From contig NZ_JAPIUX010000006.1 of NCBI RefSeq assembly GCF_026240015.1, forward strand, positions 1 through 64,000: a stretch of 64,000 bases of DNA. The letters run 5' to 3'. Source of the stretch: Acetobacter farinalis (GTDB taxonomy: Bacteria; Pseudomonadota; Alphaproteobacteria; Acetobacterales; Acetobacteraceae). Made by a program: the position numbers and the translations under genes. Each line of letters starts with the position of its first letter. Within the stretch, counting starts at the first letter, position 1. Positions 30,660-38,671 of the stretch are shown here, piece after piece. A model generated the notes under the pieces. The model was not told the origin of the DNA and made no database searches. It saw only the letters and a list, made by a program, of their open reading frames with translations.

Positions 30660-32378
30660 TCAGAAACCAGCCTGCACACGTGCCGCGATGGAGTTACCCG
30701 TGCGGCCATAAATGTTGGTCGCCTGTTCGCTGCGAGACACGATGAAGTGGCTGTAATCGAGCATGAAGCGGAAGTGGCGGTTGGGATACCAGTTCAGACC
30801 ACCGGTCCAGACAGTCTGCTGACCACCACGGATCACGTTTTTCGCATAGGCATCGTTCAGGCGGCTGTTGAGATCGATCACGCTGTAATGACCCACAACT
30901 TCCAGCGCGCCCCAGTGGTTGCGTGCGGGATCAAATTCCTGGTTTTCGGAAACGCCCGGTGCGCCAAACGCACCTTCCTTTTCGTTATACATGCGCGGAT
31001 TGCCGAAGAGCGTGTAGGCAGCCGAACCATACCAGCCCTGGAAGCCTGCGGACTTCAGGCCCGGCCCGTTACGCTGAACACCAACATGATAGTATTCACC
31101 CTTCACAATCAGGCGTTTCCAGCGAACACCCAGTTCCGGACCAGCGGCCCAGACCTGTGCGGCATTGCTGATTCCGCCAGTTGCGGACAGGTTGGCTTCA
31201 CCAATATCGAATTCAGGACGCTGGCCGAAAGACGTGGAGCGCGAGCAGGACGTTGCATTGGCATTTGCCGCATTACACGCCTGACGGAAAGACGAAATGC
31301 TGGAAATACCAGTATGGACATCCCAGTCCTTCGTCGCAACCGGGCGACCTGCCACACGCAGCATGGCGCCTGTCTGGCTGTCCATCGTGTTGCCGTTGCC
31401 GCCACCGTAGTAGGTGCTGCCCATGTCAGATGCGTTGCGGTGGCCCCATTCCTGACCCGTGAAGTAGCCTGCAATCCACCAGCGCTTTTCATAATGCAGG
31501 GCACCGACACTGAAGCGTGCGTCACCAGCAGCAATGTTACGGACCATATCGGTGATGCTCGGACGTTCGAGCGTGAAGAAGTCGTTGGAGCTTTCAGAAT
31601 CTTCTTCTGTCACGCGCGGCTGGAAGTAACCAACCGTCAGGATCGTATTGTGCAGGCCGGTATAGTTCAGGTTGCCTTCATACAGGCCAACGTAGCCGTC
31701 ATTATGGTTCGCGCCAAAGTCCGGCGTTACAGCAGCAACCCAGTTTTTGTAGCGGAAGGAGAATGGGATACGCAGGCGACGCATGTTGGTCGTGAAGCTG
31801 TTAAATGCACCACGCGCCTCACCCGGACGAGGGCCGGAATTGAAAAAGCCACCGAAATCTTCATGGAACGCCAGACCGATGGACAGGCCGTAAGCGCCAT
31901 CTTCAGATGCAACGGTAAAGCGGCCCTTCGGGAAGCCGACGACCATGCCGCCAACATGCACGTTTTCATCACTCTTCGTGGCAGCGCGGAACGCTTTCCA
32001 GGATGTGACATCCCCACGATCAGATGTGGGCGTGCCCGCATTGGCCAGATGAATTCTGCTTGAAATAGATGTTGGCTCATTAAACTGAACGGTTGGATCA
32101 ACCGGCCCGGAGGCAATCTCACGATGGCCTGCATGGACGTTACGAGCTGATGCGCTGCTCATACGGTCCTGTTTCCGGGCGGAAGTTTCTGTCCGGGCCA
32201 GACGGCTTTTGAGTGTTGTAATCTGCCCCATCATTTCTTTACGCATTTCCGCCATTTCAAGGCGAAGTGCGCGAATCTGGGCATCATCAGAAGATGATGC
32301 CACTGCGACAGGTGCCGCGCCACCCATCAGAAAAGTGGCAAATGCCAGTGATGAAATAACCGGTTTACAGCGCATCAT
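30660..32378 (-). CDS. Phosphate-selective porin (OprP/OprO-like)
   Basis: An outer-membrane porin of 572 residues: signal peptide to about residue 30 (LAFATFLMGGAAPVAVASSS), a coiled-coil periplasmic trimerisation region (IRALRLEMAEMRKEMMGQI), then a beta barrel rich in alternating aromatic strands, ending in the C-terminal Phe (ARVQAGF) needed for BamA assembly. Segments such as RRLRIPFSFRYKNWVAAVTP and FMLDYSHFIVSR fit phosphate-selective porins O/P. Location behind pstS and a Pho-box-like array at 32435-32474 support phosphate-starvation expression. ATG at 32378; a TTG two codons earlier is possible. Confidence 0.85.
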   Translation of the reverse strand: MMRCKPVISSLAFATFLMGGAAPVAVASSSDDAQIRALRLEMAEMRKEMMGQITTLKSRLARTETSARKQDRMSSASARNVHAGHREIASGPVDPTVQFNEPTSISSRIHLANAGTPTSDRGDVTSWKAFRAATKSDENVHVGGMVVGFPKGRFTVASEDGAYGLSIGLAFHEDFGGFFNSGPRPGEARGAFNSFTTNMRRLRIPFSFRYKNWVAAVTPDFGANHNDGYVGLYEGNLNYTGLHNTILTVGYFQPRVTEEDSESSNDFFTLERPSITDMVRNIAAGDARFSVGALHYEKRWWIAGYFTGQEWGHRNASDMGSTYYGGGNGNTMDSQTGAMLRVAGRPVATKDWDVHTGISSISSFRQACNAANANATSCSRSTSFGQRPEFDIGEANLSATGGISNAAQVWAAGPELGVRWKRLIVKGEYYHVGVQRNGPGLKSAGFQGWYGSAAYTLFGNPRMYNEKEGAFGAPGVSENQEFDPARNHWGALEVVGHYSVIDLNSRLNDAYAKNVIRGGQQTVWTGGLNWYPNRHFRFMLDYSHFIVSRSEQATNIYGRTGNSIAARVQAGF

Positions 32379-32434
32379 TACCAATCCAGAGATAAAAGAT
32401 TACCGCTGAATATCGCGCTGAACGGCTTTTGTGC

Positions 32435-32474
32435 GTGATGGTTTCGTGATGGTTTCGTTACACTTATATGACAA
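32435..32474 (-). promoter_or_regulatory. Pho-box-like array upstream of the porin gene
   Basis: On the minus strand four 11-base units are in register: TTGTCATATAA, GTGTAACGAAA, CCATCACGAAA, CCATCACGCAC. This is the PhoB pattern of 7-bp sites spaced by 4 A/T-rich bases. It lies 57-96 bases upstream of the porin start and directly after the pstS terminator, so the porin has its own PhoB-dependent promoter. Confidence 0.65.
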
Positions 32475-32475
32475 A

Positions 32476-32512
32476 GGAGGCGGGCTGAATATTCAGCCCG
32501 CCTCCCTTTTAA
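32476..32512 (-). terminator. Terminator after pstS, perfect 30-bp palindrome
   Basis: Bases 32476-32505 form a perfect inverted repeat (15+15) centred on AATATT with a GC-rich outer stem (GGAGGCGGGC). On the minus strand TTTG follows, and AAAAGG precedes it, so it may also act on the other strand. It separates pstS from the porin gene. Confidence 0.85.
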
Positions 32513-32579
32513 ACACTATTCCAGAAAAATAGATTTCTGAAAAGGCCTTATAAAAAGTCTTTATGAAATAAGCACAGTT

Positions 32580-33602
32580 TTATTTGCTGCTTTTCCAGGC
32601 AGAGAGAATGCTGGTCTTCACAGCCTGCGGCAGGGCCACATAATCCAGCTTCTGTGCCGTGGCATCGCCTTTTTCAAAAGCCCAGGTAAAGAACTTCTGC
32701 ACGGCTGCGCCACGTGCTGCGTTTTTCGGCGCAATCGGGGTCAGGACATACGTGGCGGACACAATCGGCCATGCGCCTTTACCAGCCGTATCAAGCAGGT
32801 TCACAGCAAAATGCGTTGCGTGCTGCCAGTCTGCGGCTTCAGCAGCGCGGGCAAAGCTTGCCTGATTCGCGGCAACGTCATCCCCTGCGCGGTTATGCAG
32901 CTTGACTGTCGTCAGGTGGTTGCGGCTGGCATACGCATATTCAACGTAGCCAATTGCACCTTCTGTGTTCTGCACGGTTGCTGCAACGCCATCATTCCCG
33001 CGGGCACCCAGGCCACCGGGCCAAGAGATGGAGGTGCTGGCACCCAGAGAATCGTGCCAGGAGGCAGAGGCACCGGCCAGATAAGAGGTGAAGACAAACG
33101 TGGTGCCGGAACCATCTGCACGGTGCACCGGAGCAACGGGCATATCCGGCAGGCTGACGCCCGGGTTCAGCGCGGCAATTTTCGGGTCATTCCACTGGGT
33201 GATTTCACCAGCATAAATACCAGCCAGCACAGCGCCGCTCAGGCGCAGTGTATCAGCCTTCATGCCCGGAATGTTCACAACAGGAACAATGCCGCCCATA
33301 ACGGTCGGGAACTGGAACAGGCCTGCGGATTCAATTTTCTTTGCATCCATCGGGGCGTCAGACGCACCGAAATCAACCGTTCCTGCCAGAACCTGATTCT
33401 GCCCAGCGCTGGAACCGACGCTCTGATAATTGATCGTGACGCCAGCAGCAGTTTTTGCGGTTTCACCCCAGGCTTCATAAATCGGGGCAGCAAAGCTTGA
33501 CCCAGCGCCCGTGACGCTTTCGGCCCGGGAGGCGCTCGGCAGTGCAGCGGTCAAACACGTTGCAGCAAGCAGACACAGAGCAGGCCTGAAGGAAAGACGC
33601 AT
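32580..33602 (-). CDS. pstS: Phosphate ABC transporter substrate-binding protein PstS
   Basis: The periplasmic phosphate-binding protein; 340 residues. Signal peptide MRLSFRPALCLLAATCLTAA ends near SRA before ESVTGAGSSF. Phosphate-ligand loops are visible: GAGSSFAAPIYEAW, NYQSVGSSAGQNQV, DFGASDAPMD, and APVHRADGSGTTFVFTSYLA with the Arg-Asp-Gly-Ser-Gly-Thr anion site. The C-terminal YVLTPIA and VQKFFTWAF also fit. AGGGAT precedes ATG 33602; a start at 33626 is less likely. A Pho box at 33699-33727 overlaps the end of phoR. pstC, pstA, pstB and phoU do not follow it. Confidence 0.95.
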   Translation of the reverse strand: MRLSFRPALCLLAATCLTAALPSASRAESVTGAGSSFAAPIYEAWGETAKTAAGVTINYQSVGSSAGQNQVLAGTVDFGASDAPMDAKKIESAGLFQFPTVMGGIVPVVNIPGMKADTLRLSGAVLAGIYAGEITQWNDPKIAALNPGVSLPDMPVAPVHRADGSGTTFVFTSYLAGASASWHDSLGASTSISWPGGLGARGNDGVAATVQNTEGAIGYVEYAYASRNHLTTVKLHNRAGDDVAANQASFARAAEAADWQHATHFAVNLLDTAGKGAWPIVSATYVLTPIAPKNAARGAAVQKFFTWAFEKGDATAQKLDYVALPQAVKTSILSAWKSSK

Positions 33603-33698
33603 TTCGGTTTTATCCCTGGACATCATAAATAACGACGCAAATCGCCACGTCGGGGACGAACCTTAATGGCCTTTCCACTTTTGCGGGATGACATGTTC

Positions 33699-33727
33699 AA
33701 GACTGTTTTATGACTCTTTTATGACAG
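33699..33727 (-). promoter_or_regulatory. Pho box upstream of pstS
   Basis: On the minus strand: CTGTCAT-AAAA-GAGTCAT-AAAA-CAGTCTT, three 7-base units with 4-base A spacers. The first two are a near-consensus PhoB site. It overlaps the phoR stop codon and lies about 100 bases before the pstS start. Confidence 0.85.
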
Positions 33728-35030
33728 TCTCTTTTGTGGCAGGCGGTTTTGTGACAGCCGCTGCCGGCAGCGGCACACACGGCAGCCAGATTTTGCAGGT
33801 TGTGCCTTTACCCACCGTGCTTTCTACAAGAAAGCGCCCGCCATGACGGGTTACAACATGCTGGACAATGGCAAGGCCCAGCCCACTCCCTTCCACTGTG
33901 GCCGCTGTTTTGGGCACACGGTAGAAATGCTCTGTCAGCCGCGGCAGATGGCGCGCCGCAATACCAGGGCCGTTATCCGCCACACTCAGCACCACACCCG
34001 GCCCGGCAGGCCAGTGCGGGTCTGGCTGGGCGGACTCGCAGGAAACCGTGACCTGCAGGGTATGCGCCTCACTACTGCCTTCGGGCTGGGTGCCGTATTT
34101 GAAGGCATTTTCAATCAGGTTGATCAACACCTGCACAAGCTGCCCGGTATCGGCGGCAATGCACACGTTCGGGTCCGGCACGGGGCGAAGTGTCAATTTT
34201 GCCTTTTTCAGACGAAAAAGCCCTGAAGACTCCGCCTTCAGCCGAACAAACAGCTCTGTGAGCGTAACCGTGCCACGAGGCCGCTGATGTTCCAGCCGCT
34301 GCACGCGGGAGAGGTAAAGCAGGTCATCCAGCATATGCTGCATCCGCTTTCCCTGCGCCGCCATAATGCCCAGAAATTCCTGCTGGGCTTCCGGGTCATC
34401 CGCCGCGGGGCCTTGCAGGGTTTCCACAAACCCCATCAGGGCTGCAAGCGGTGTCCGCAATTCATGGCTGGCATAGGCCACAAAATCCGTATGCTGGCGC
34501 TCGGTATTATCCGCTTCCGTTTCATCATGCAAAGCAACGAAAACCAGCGGGAACACCGGGCGCTCCAGAGCCCCATTCCGGCTACGGGACTCGGAAAACA
34601 ACGCACCAGAGAGCACGTGCTGCTGAAAATAGGCCCGGATAACCCGGTGGTGCGGCACATCCAGCACGATCCGGGCTGTTGCTGAGCGGACGTCTGTCCC
34701 CGGTTTTTTTTCTGCAAGGCGATCAAGCGCTGTCTGAAAAGCCGGATGGCGCTTGATGCTGCCCAGATTATCGTCAAACAACTGGTGCGCTTCCGGCGAG
34801 GCAAAATGCAGCCGCCGCTCCGCATCCAGCACCAGCGTGGCGGCGGGCAGGCAGGCCATGACCTGCTCCACCACAGCCGGCACAGGTGCCCTGAAGGAGG
34901 AGACGCTGTCTTCCTGATGATATTCGGGAACCACAACTTTTTCAGGACGGAGCCGCGTGACAAGGAGGCTGGCGGTCACCCCGCTGCCTACCAGCATCCC
35001 GGCCACTGCAAGCAGAGCCTCATGCATCAC
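33708..35030 (-). CDS. phoR: Phosphate regulon sensor histidine kinase PhoR
   Basis: A 440-residue sensor kinase. One N-terminal hydrophobic segment (LLAVAGMLVGSGVTASLLV) anchors it, followed by a PAS-like region (LPAATLVLDAERRLHFASPE) and the kinase core: H-box ASHELRTPLAALMGF with His189, N-box LINLIENAFKYG, G1 VADNGPGIAARHL, G2 GSGLGLAIVQH. The absence of a large periplasmic domain is typical of PhoR, which senses through the Pst/PhoU complex. phoB lies 27 bases upstream on the same strand, so the pair is an operon; pstS follows. Confidence 0.93.
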   Translation of the reverse strand: MMHEALLAVAGMLVGSGVTASLLVTRLRPEKVVVPEYHQEDSVSSFRAPVPAVVEQVMACLPAATLVLDAERRLHFASPEAHQLFDDNLGSIKRHPAFQTALDRLAEKKPGTDVRSATARIVLDVPHHRVIRAYFQQHVLSGALFSESRSRNGALERPVFPLVFVALHDETEADNTERQHTDFVAYASHELRTPLAALMGFVETLQGPAADDPEAQQEFLGIMAAQGKRMQHMLDDLLYLSRVQRLEHQRPRGTVTLTELFVRLKAESSGLFRLKKAKLTLRPVPDPNVCIAADTGQLVQVLINLIENAFKYGTQPEGSSEAHTLQVTVSCESAQPDPHWPAGPGVVLSVADNGPGIAARHLPRLTEHFYRVPKTAATVEGSGLGLAIVQHVVTRHGGRFLVESTVGKGTTCKIWLPCVPLPAAAVTKPPATKETVIKES

Positions 35031-35057
35031 ATGGCGCTCCGCCAGGAAACAGCGTGA

Positions 35058-35750
35058 TCAGTCCTGTGGCATATCAAGAGCATAGCCCCGGGCGCGAACG
35101 GTTCGGATAAGATCTTTCTCGTCCTCTGCATTCAGCGTCTGCCGCAGCCTGCGAATATGCACATCCACTGTGCGAAGCTCCACACAGGAACTCCGCTCCC
35201 ACGCCTGTTCCAGCAATTCCTCACGCGAGAAGACCTGCCCGGGGTGCGTCATCAGAAATTCCAGCAGCCGGTATTCCGTTGGCCCCAGCGGCAGGTGCCG
35301 CCCGTTCCGCTCGACCTTGTGCGCAACACGGTCCAGACTCAGGGAATCAAATTTCAGGACGTTGCCCGAAGGCGGCAGCCGCCGCAGCATGGCCTTCACA
35401 CGGGCGAACAGCGCTTCCATGCCGAAGGGTTTGACCAGATAATCATCCGCGCCAATTTCCAGCCCGCGCACACTATCTGTCTCCTGCCCGCGTGCGCTGA
35501 GCATGATGATAGGAATGGAGCGGGTTTTAGGCTGCTCTCTGAGTTGCCGGCACACTTCCAGCCCTGAAATGCCGGGCAGCATCCAGTCCAGCAGAATCAG
35601 GTCAGGCGCACGACGGCTGATCTGGTCAAGCGCGGTATGGCCATCGCCCGCCAGACGTACGTCATACCCCTGTTTTTCAAGGTTATAGCAGATCAACCGG
35701 GAAAGTGCGGGATCATCCTCAACGACGAGCACGCTTGCATTGTGTGTCAT
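35058..35750 (-). CDS. phoB: Phosphate regulon response regulator PhoB
   Basis: An OmpR-family regulator of 230 residues. Receiver domain: acidic pocket VVEDDPALS, phospho-acceptor Asp55 in LILLDWMLPG, Thr/Ser in IIMLSARGQE and Lys106 in YLVKPFGM. Winged-helix domain: LPLGPTEYRLLEFLMTHPGQ, VFSREELLEQAW and TVDVHIRRLRQTL, close to classical PhoB. GGGG precedes the ATG at 35750; extra codons to 35828 look non-coding. It binds the Pho boxes at 33699 and probably 32435. Confidence 0.95.
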   Translation of the reverse strand: MTHNASVLVVEDDPALSRLICYNLEKQGYDVRLAGDGHTALDQISRRAPDLILLDWMLPGISGLEVCRQLREQPKTRSIPIIMLSARGQETDSVRGLEIGADDYLVKPFGMEALFARVKAMLRRLPPSGNVLKFDSLSLDRVAHKVERNGRHLPLGPTEYRLLEFLMTHPGQVFSREELLEQAWERSSCVELRTVDVHIRRLRQTLNAEDEKDLIRTVRARGYALDMPQD

Positions 35751-36072
35751 GAACACCCCATAGCGATTCGGGCGCAGAATAAGCGCGCCACCCGGAAGAA
35801 AACAACTGGTGTCATAAAAGTTACACACTTCAGACCCACCGGCCCCGGCTCTCCGCCGCTTTTTTCAAAACCGGGCAGCGCTTCCATTTCCGTGAGCCGA
35901 ACGGCATGGAACTGGCCATCATGCAGGCGGACTGAAGGCCCCAGCACGCAGCAGAAACGAAAAGACCCGCATCGTCTCCCCCTGAAAAACTCCGGAAGAG
36001 CTGTTTCAAAAGGAGAGACTCAGCGGGCCCTGAAACCGACCAAGGACTGGTCGATTAAGGACTGGTGTTCAC

Positions 36073-37362
36073 TCAGTCTTCAAACGGGTCACGCATCAGG
36101 ATGGTGTCATCACGGTCCGGGCTGGTGGACAGCAGGGTGACAGGAGCCCCAACCAGCTCTTCAATCCGGCGGACATATTTGATGGCCTGTGCCGGAAGAT
36201 CCGCCCAGCGCCGTGCGCCGTGGGTGGTTTCTTTCCAGCCTTCCATGGTTTCAAAAATCGGCTTGATCCGGGACTGAGCCGCCGGGGAGGACGGGAACCG
36301 GTCCGTTTTCTTCCCGTCCAGCTCATAGCCGATGCAGATACGGATTTCGTCCAGACCATCCAGCACGTCCAGCTTGGTCAAAGCCAGACCATTCACCCCC
36401 CCCACGCGCACGGCATGGCGGACCAGAATGGCATCAAACCAGCCACAGCGGCGCGGGCGGCCTGTCACGGTGCCGAACTCATGCCCGCGTTCACCAATCT
36501 TGCGGCCAACATCATCAAACAGTTCGGTCGGGAACGGCCCTTCACCCACGCGGGTGCAATAGGCTTTGGCAATGCCCAGCACGAACCCGGCAGCATTCGG
36601 CCCCATGCCCGCCCCGGTGCCGGCATTGGCGGCCACCGTGTTGGAACTGGTGACGAACGGGTAAGTCCCGTGGTCCACATCCAGCATAACCGCCTGAGCG
36701 CCTTCAAACAGGATACGGCGGCCACCACGGCGGGCTTCGTCCAGAATGTCCCATGTCGGGGCCATGAACGGCAGGACCTTGGGGGCAATGTCCGTCAGGA
36801 AGGCCAGCAGGTCTTCCTTTTTGAACGTTTCGGCACCCAGCCCCGCCAGCAGCGTGTTGTGGTGCAGCAGCAGTTCGTCCAGCTTCCAGTCCAGCGTTTC
36901 CGGCTCGGCCAGGTCACACAGGCGGATGGCGCGGCGGGCTACCTTGTCTTCATAGGCCGGGCCGATACCACGGCCTGTGGTGCCGATCTTGCGGTCCCCA
37001 CGGGCGGCTTCACGCGCACGATCGAGCGCGCCATGCACGGGCAGGATCAGCGGAGCGTTTTCTGCAATTTTCAGGGTGTCGGGGGTCACGATCAGACCCT
37101 GTTCCTTGATCCGGCCGATTTCCGCCAGCAGCGCCTGCGGGTCCACCACCACGCCGTTCCCGATAATGCCCAGCTTGCCGCTGACCACGCCGGACGGCAG
37201 CAGGGAGAGCTTGTAAACCTGATTACCCACAACCAGCGTATGCCCGGCATTGTGCCCGCCCTGAAAGCGCACAACAATGTCTGCCCGGCTGGCCAGCCAG
37301 TCTACAATCTTACCTTTGCCTTCATCGCCCCACTGGGCGCCGATCACCGTGACGTTGGACAT
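36073..37362 (-). CDS. purA: Adenylosuccinate synthetase
   Basis: The GTP-dependent conversion of IMP and aspartate to adenylosuccinate, first step to AMP. It has 429 residues, usual length. The N-terminal signature GAQWGDEGKGKIVDWLA (8-24) holds the catalytic Asp and P-loop; GGHNAGHTLV, GTTGRGIGPAYEDK and the second signature near EGAQAVMLDVDHGTYPFVT are all present. It lies behind hisZ with a 72-base gap on the same strand. The 240 bases after its stop hold inverted repeats around ACCAGTCCTT/AAGGACTGGT that may end the transcript. Confidence 0.97.
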   Translation of the reverse strand: MSNVTVIGAQWGDEGKGKIVDWLASRADIVVRFQGGHNAGHTLVVGNQVYKLSLLPSGVVSGKLGIIGNGVVVDPQALLAEIGRIKEQGLIVTPDTLKIAENAPLILPVHGALDRAREAARGDRKIGTTGRGIGPAYEDKVARRAIRLCDLAEPETLDWKLDELLLHHNTLLAGLGAETFKKEDLLAFLTDIAPKVLPFMAPTWDILDEARRGGRRILFEGAQAVMLDVDHGTYPFVTSSNTVAANAGTGAGMGPNAAGFVLGIAKAYCTRVGEGPFPTELFDDVGRKIGERGHEFGTVTGRPRRCGWFDAILVRHAVRVGGVNGLALTKLDVLDGLDEIRICIGYELDGKKTDRFPSSPAAQSRIKPIFETMEGWKETTHGARRWADLPAQAIKYVRRIEELVGAPVTLLSTSPDRDDTILMRDPFED

Positions 37363-37434
37363 AAACGGTCTGCTCCTGGAAAATCTGCCTGAAAAATCTG
37401 CTAACGGGCCTGTGTGCCTCTTGAGCGGGAGAGA

Positions 37435-38604
37435 TCAGTCAAGCTCTGTGCATGTTGCACCGGAAAGAATGTGGCTGCACCCCAAACGCCGCGCCTCGGC
37501 CCGATCATGCTCCGGGCCTGCGCGATACGGGGCCTCCGGCGGCAGGGCTGCCAGCGTGGCACACCCTTCCGCGCGCAGGCGCGCCGCAGCCTGCGGCTGT
37601 GCATCCGGGGCAAGATAGATCCGCCGCATGGCCTGTGCGGGCGGAATGGCCCGGAACAGCACATCCGGCCGGAATGTCAGCCCGCAGGCCGGTTCATTCT
37701 CATTGGAAAGATACCGGCCACCGCGCCCGAGTTCTTCCGCACGCCCCACGGCAAACAGCGTGACACACACGCCGGTATGATATTTCCAGCCCCGGAATTC
37801 GACTGGATCGACCGTCAGGCACAGATCAGGCTTCACGTGACGAAGCGCGGTAACCGTTGCGGCCAGACGCTCACTGAACGCCCGTGCGCGAGGCGGCAGG
37901 CTGATATGGGCAAGCTGTTCAACAGCCTGTTCCGCCGGGCCGGCAGCGCGCAGCAGTGCAATCAGTGTTTCAGCCACGGCACCGCCCAGTTCCGCCACGG
38001 CAGCGGCATCCTTGCGGTCCAGCGCCCGCATGAGCGCCGGGCGCACAGCGGCGGAAATACCGGCTTCTTCCAGCAGCGCCGGAACAAGCGGCGGCATGGT
38101 CAGATCAAACGAGACATCTGGCACGCCAAGCCGGGCCAAGGCTTCCGCCCCGACAGCAACAACCTCGGCATCGGCCTGCGGGCTATCCGGGCCGATCAGC
38201 TCGATACCCGCCTGCATGATCTGCCGCCCGCTCTCTTCCGCCGCGGCAGGCATGACCACCACGCACGTTCCGGCATAGGACAGACGCAGGGGCCGGGGGG
38301 CGGCGCCAAGCCGAGTCGCGGCCATACGGGCGATCTGGGGGGTGATATCGGGCCGCAGGACCATCATCTTGCGGGTATCAGGGTCCATCACCCGGAAGCT
38401 CTGTTCCGCCAGAGCCGCTCCGGCTCCCGCCAGCAAGGTCTCTTCAAACTCCATGAGCGGCGGCCGTACACGGTCATACCCATGCGAAGCGAACACGCCC
38501 ATAAGCGTAGCAACCCCCTCTGCCTCGGTACGGGCATCAGGGGTCAGGAGATCAACAAAACCAGCCGGCAGCAAAGCCGGGCTAAAGGGCGGGTCATCCG
38601 TCAT
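37435..38604 (-). CDS. hisZ: ATP phosphoribosyltransferase regulatory subunit
   Basis: HisZ is the HisRS-like regulatory partner of the short-form HisG, first enzyme of histidine biosynthesis. The 389-residue protein has class II synthetase-like motifs without full aminoacylation residues: YDRVRPPLMEFEETLL, VLRPDITPQIARMAA (motif 2-like) and GRGGRYLSNENEPACGLTF (motif 3-like). Presence of HisZ implies a short HisG elsewhere. Start at ATG 38604, since upstream codons (MTGAACSAIGRS) look like leader. It precedes purA. Confidence 0.92.
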   Translation of the reverse strand: MTDDPPFSPALLPAGFVDLLTPDARTEAEGVATLMGVFASHGYDRVRPPLMEFEETLLAGAGAALAEQSFRVMDPDTRKMMVLRPDITPQIARMAATRLGAAPRPLRLSYAGTCVVVMPAAAEESGRQIMQAGIELIGPDSPQADAEVVAVGAEALARLGVPDVSFDLTMPPLVPALLEEAGISAAVRPALMRALDRKDAAAVAELGGAVAETLIALLRAAGPAEQAVEQLAHISLPPRARAFSERLAATVTALRHVKPDLCLTVDPVEFRGWKYHTGVCVTLFAVGRAEELGRGGRYLSNENEPACGLTFRPDVLFRAIPPAQAMRRIYLAPDAQPQAAARLRAEGCATLAALPPEAPYRAGPEHDRAEARRLGCSHILSGATCTELD

Positions 38605-38671
38605 GCTTCGGCCTATAGCACTGCATGCCGCGCCCGTCATGCCCGGAAACCCGCACTTTTTTTAACAGAAC

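Noticed and set aside
30747..32063. 438-codon frame opposite the porin
   Set aside because: The porin has a signal peptide, strand pattern and C-terminal Phe; the antisense frame lacks any recognisable feature.
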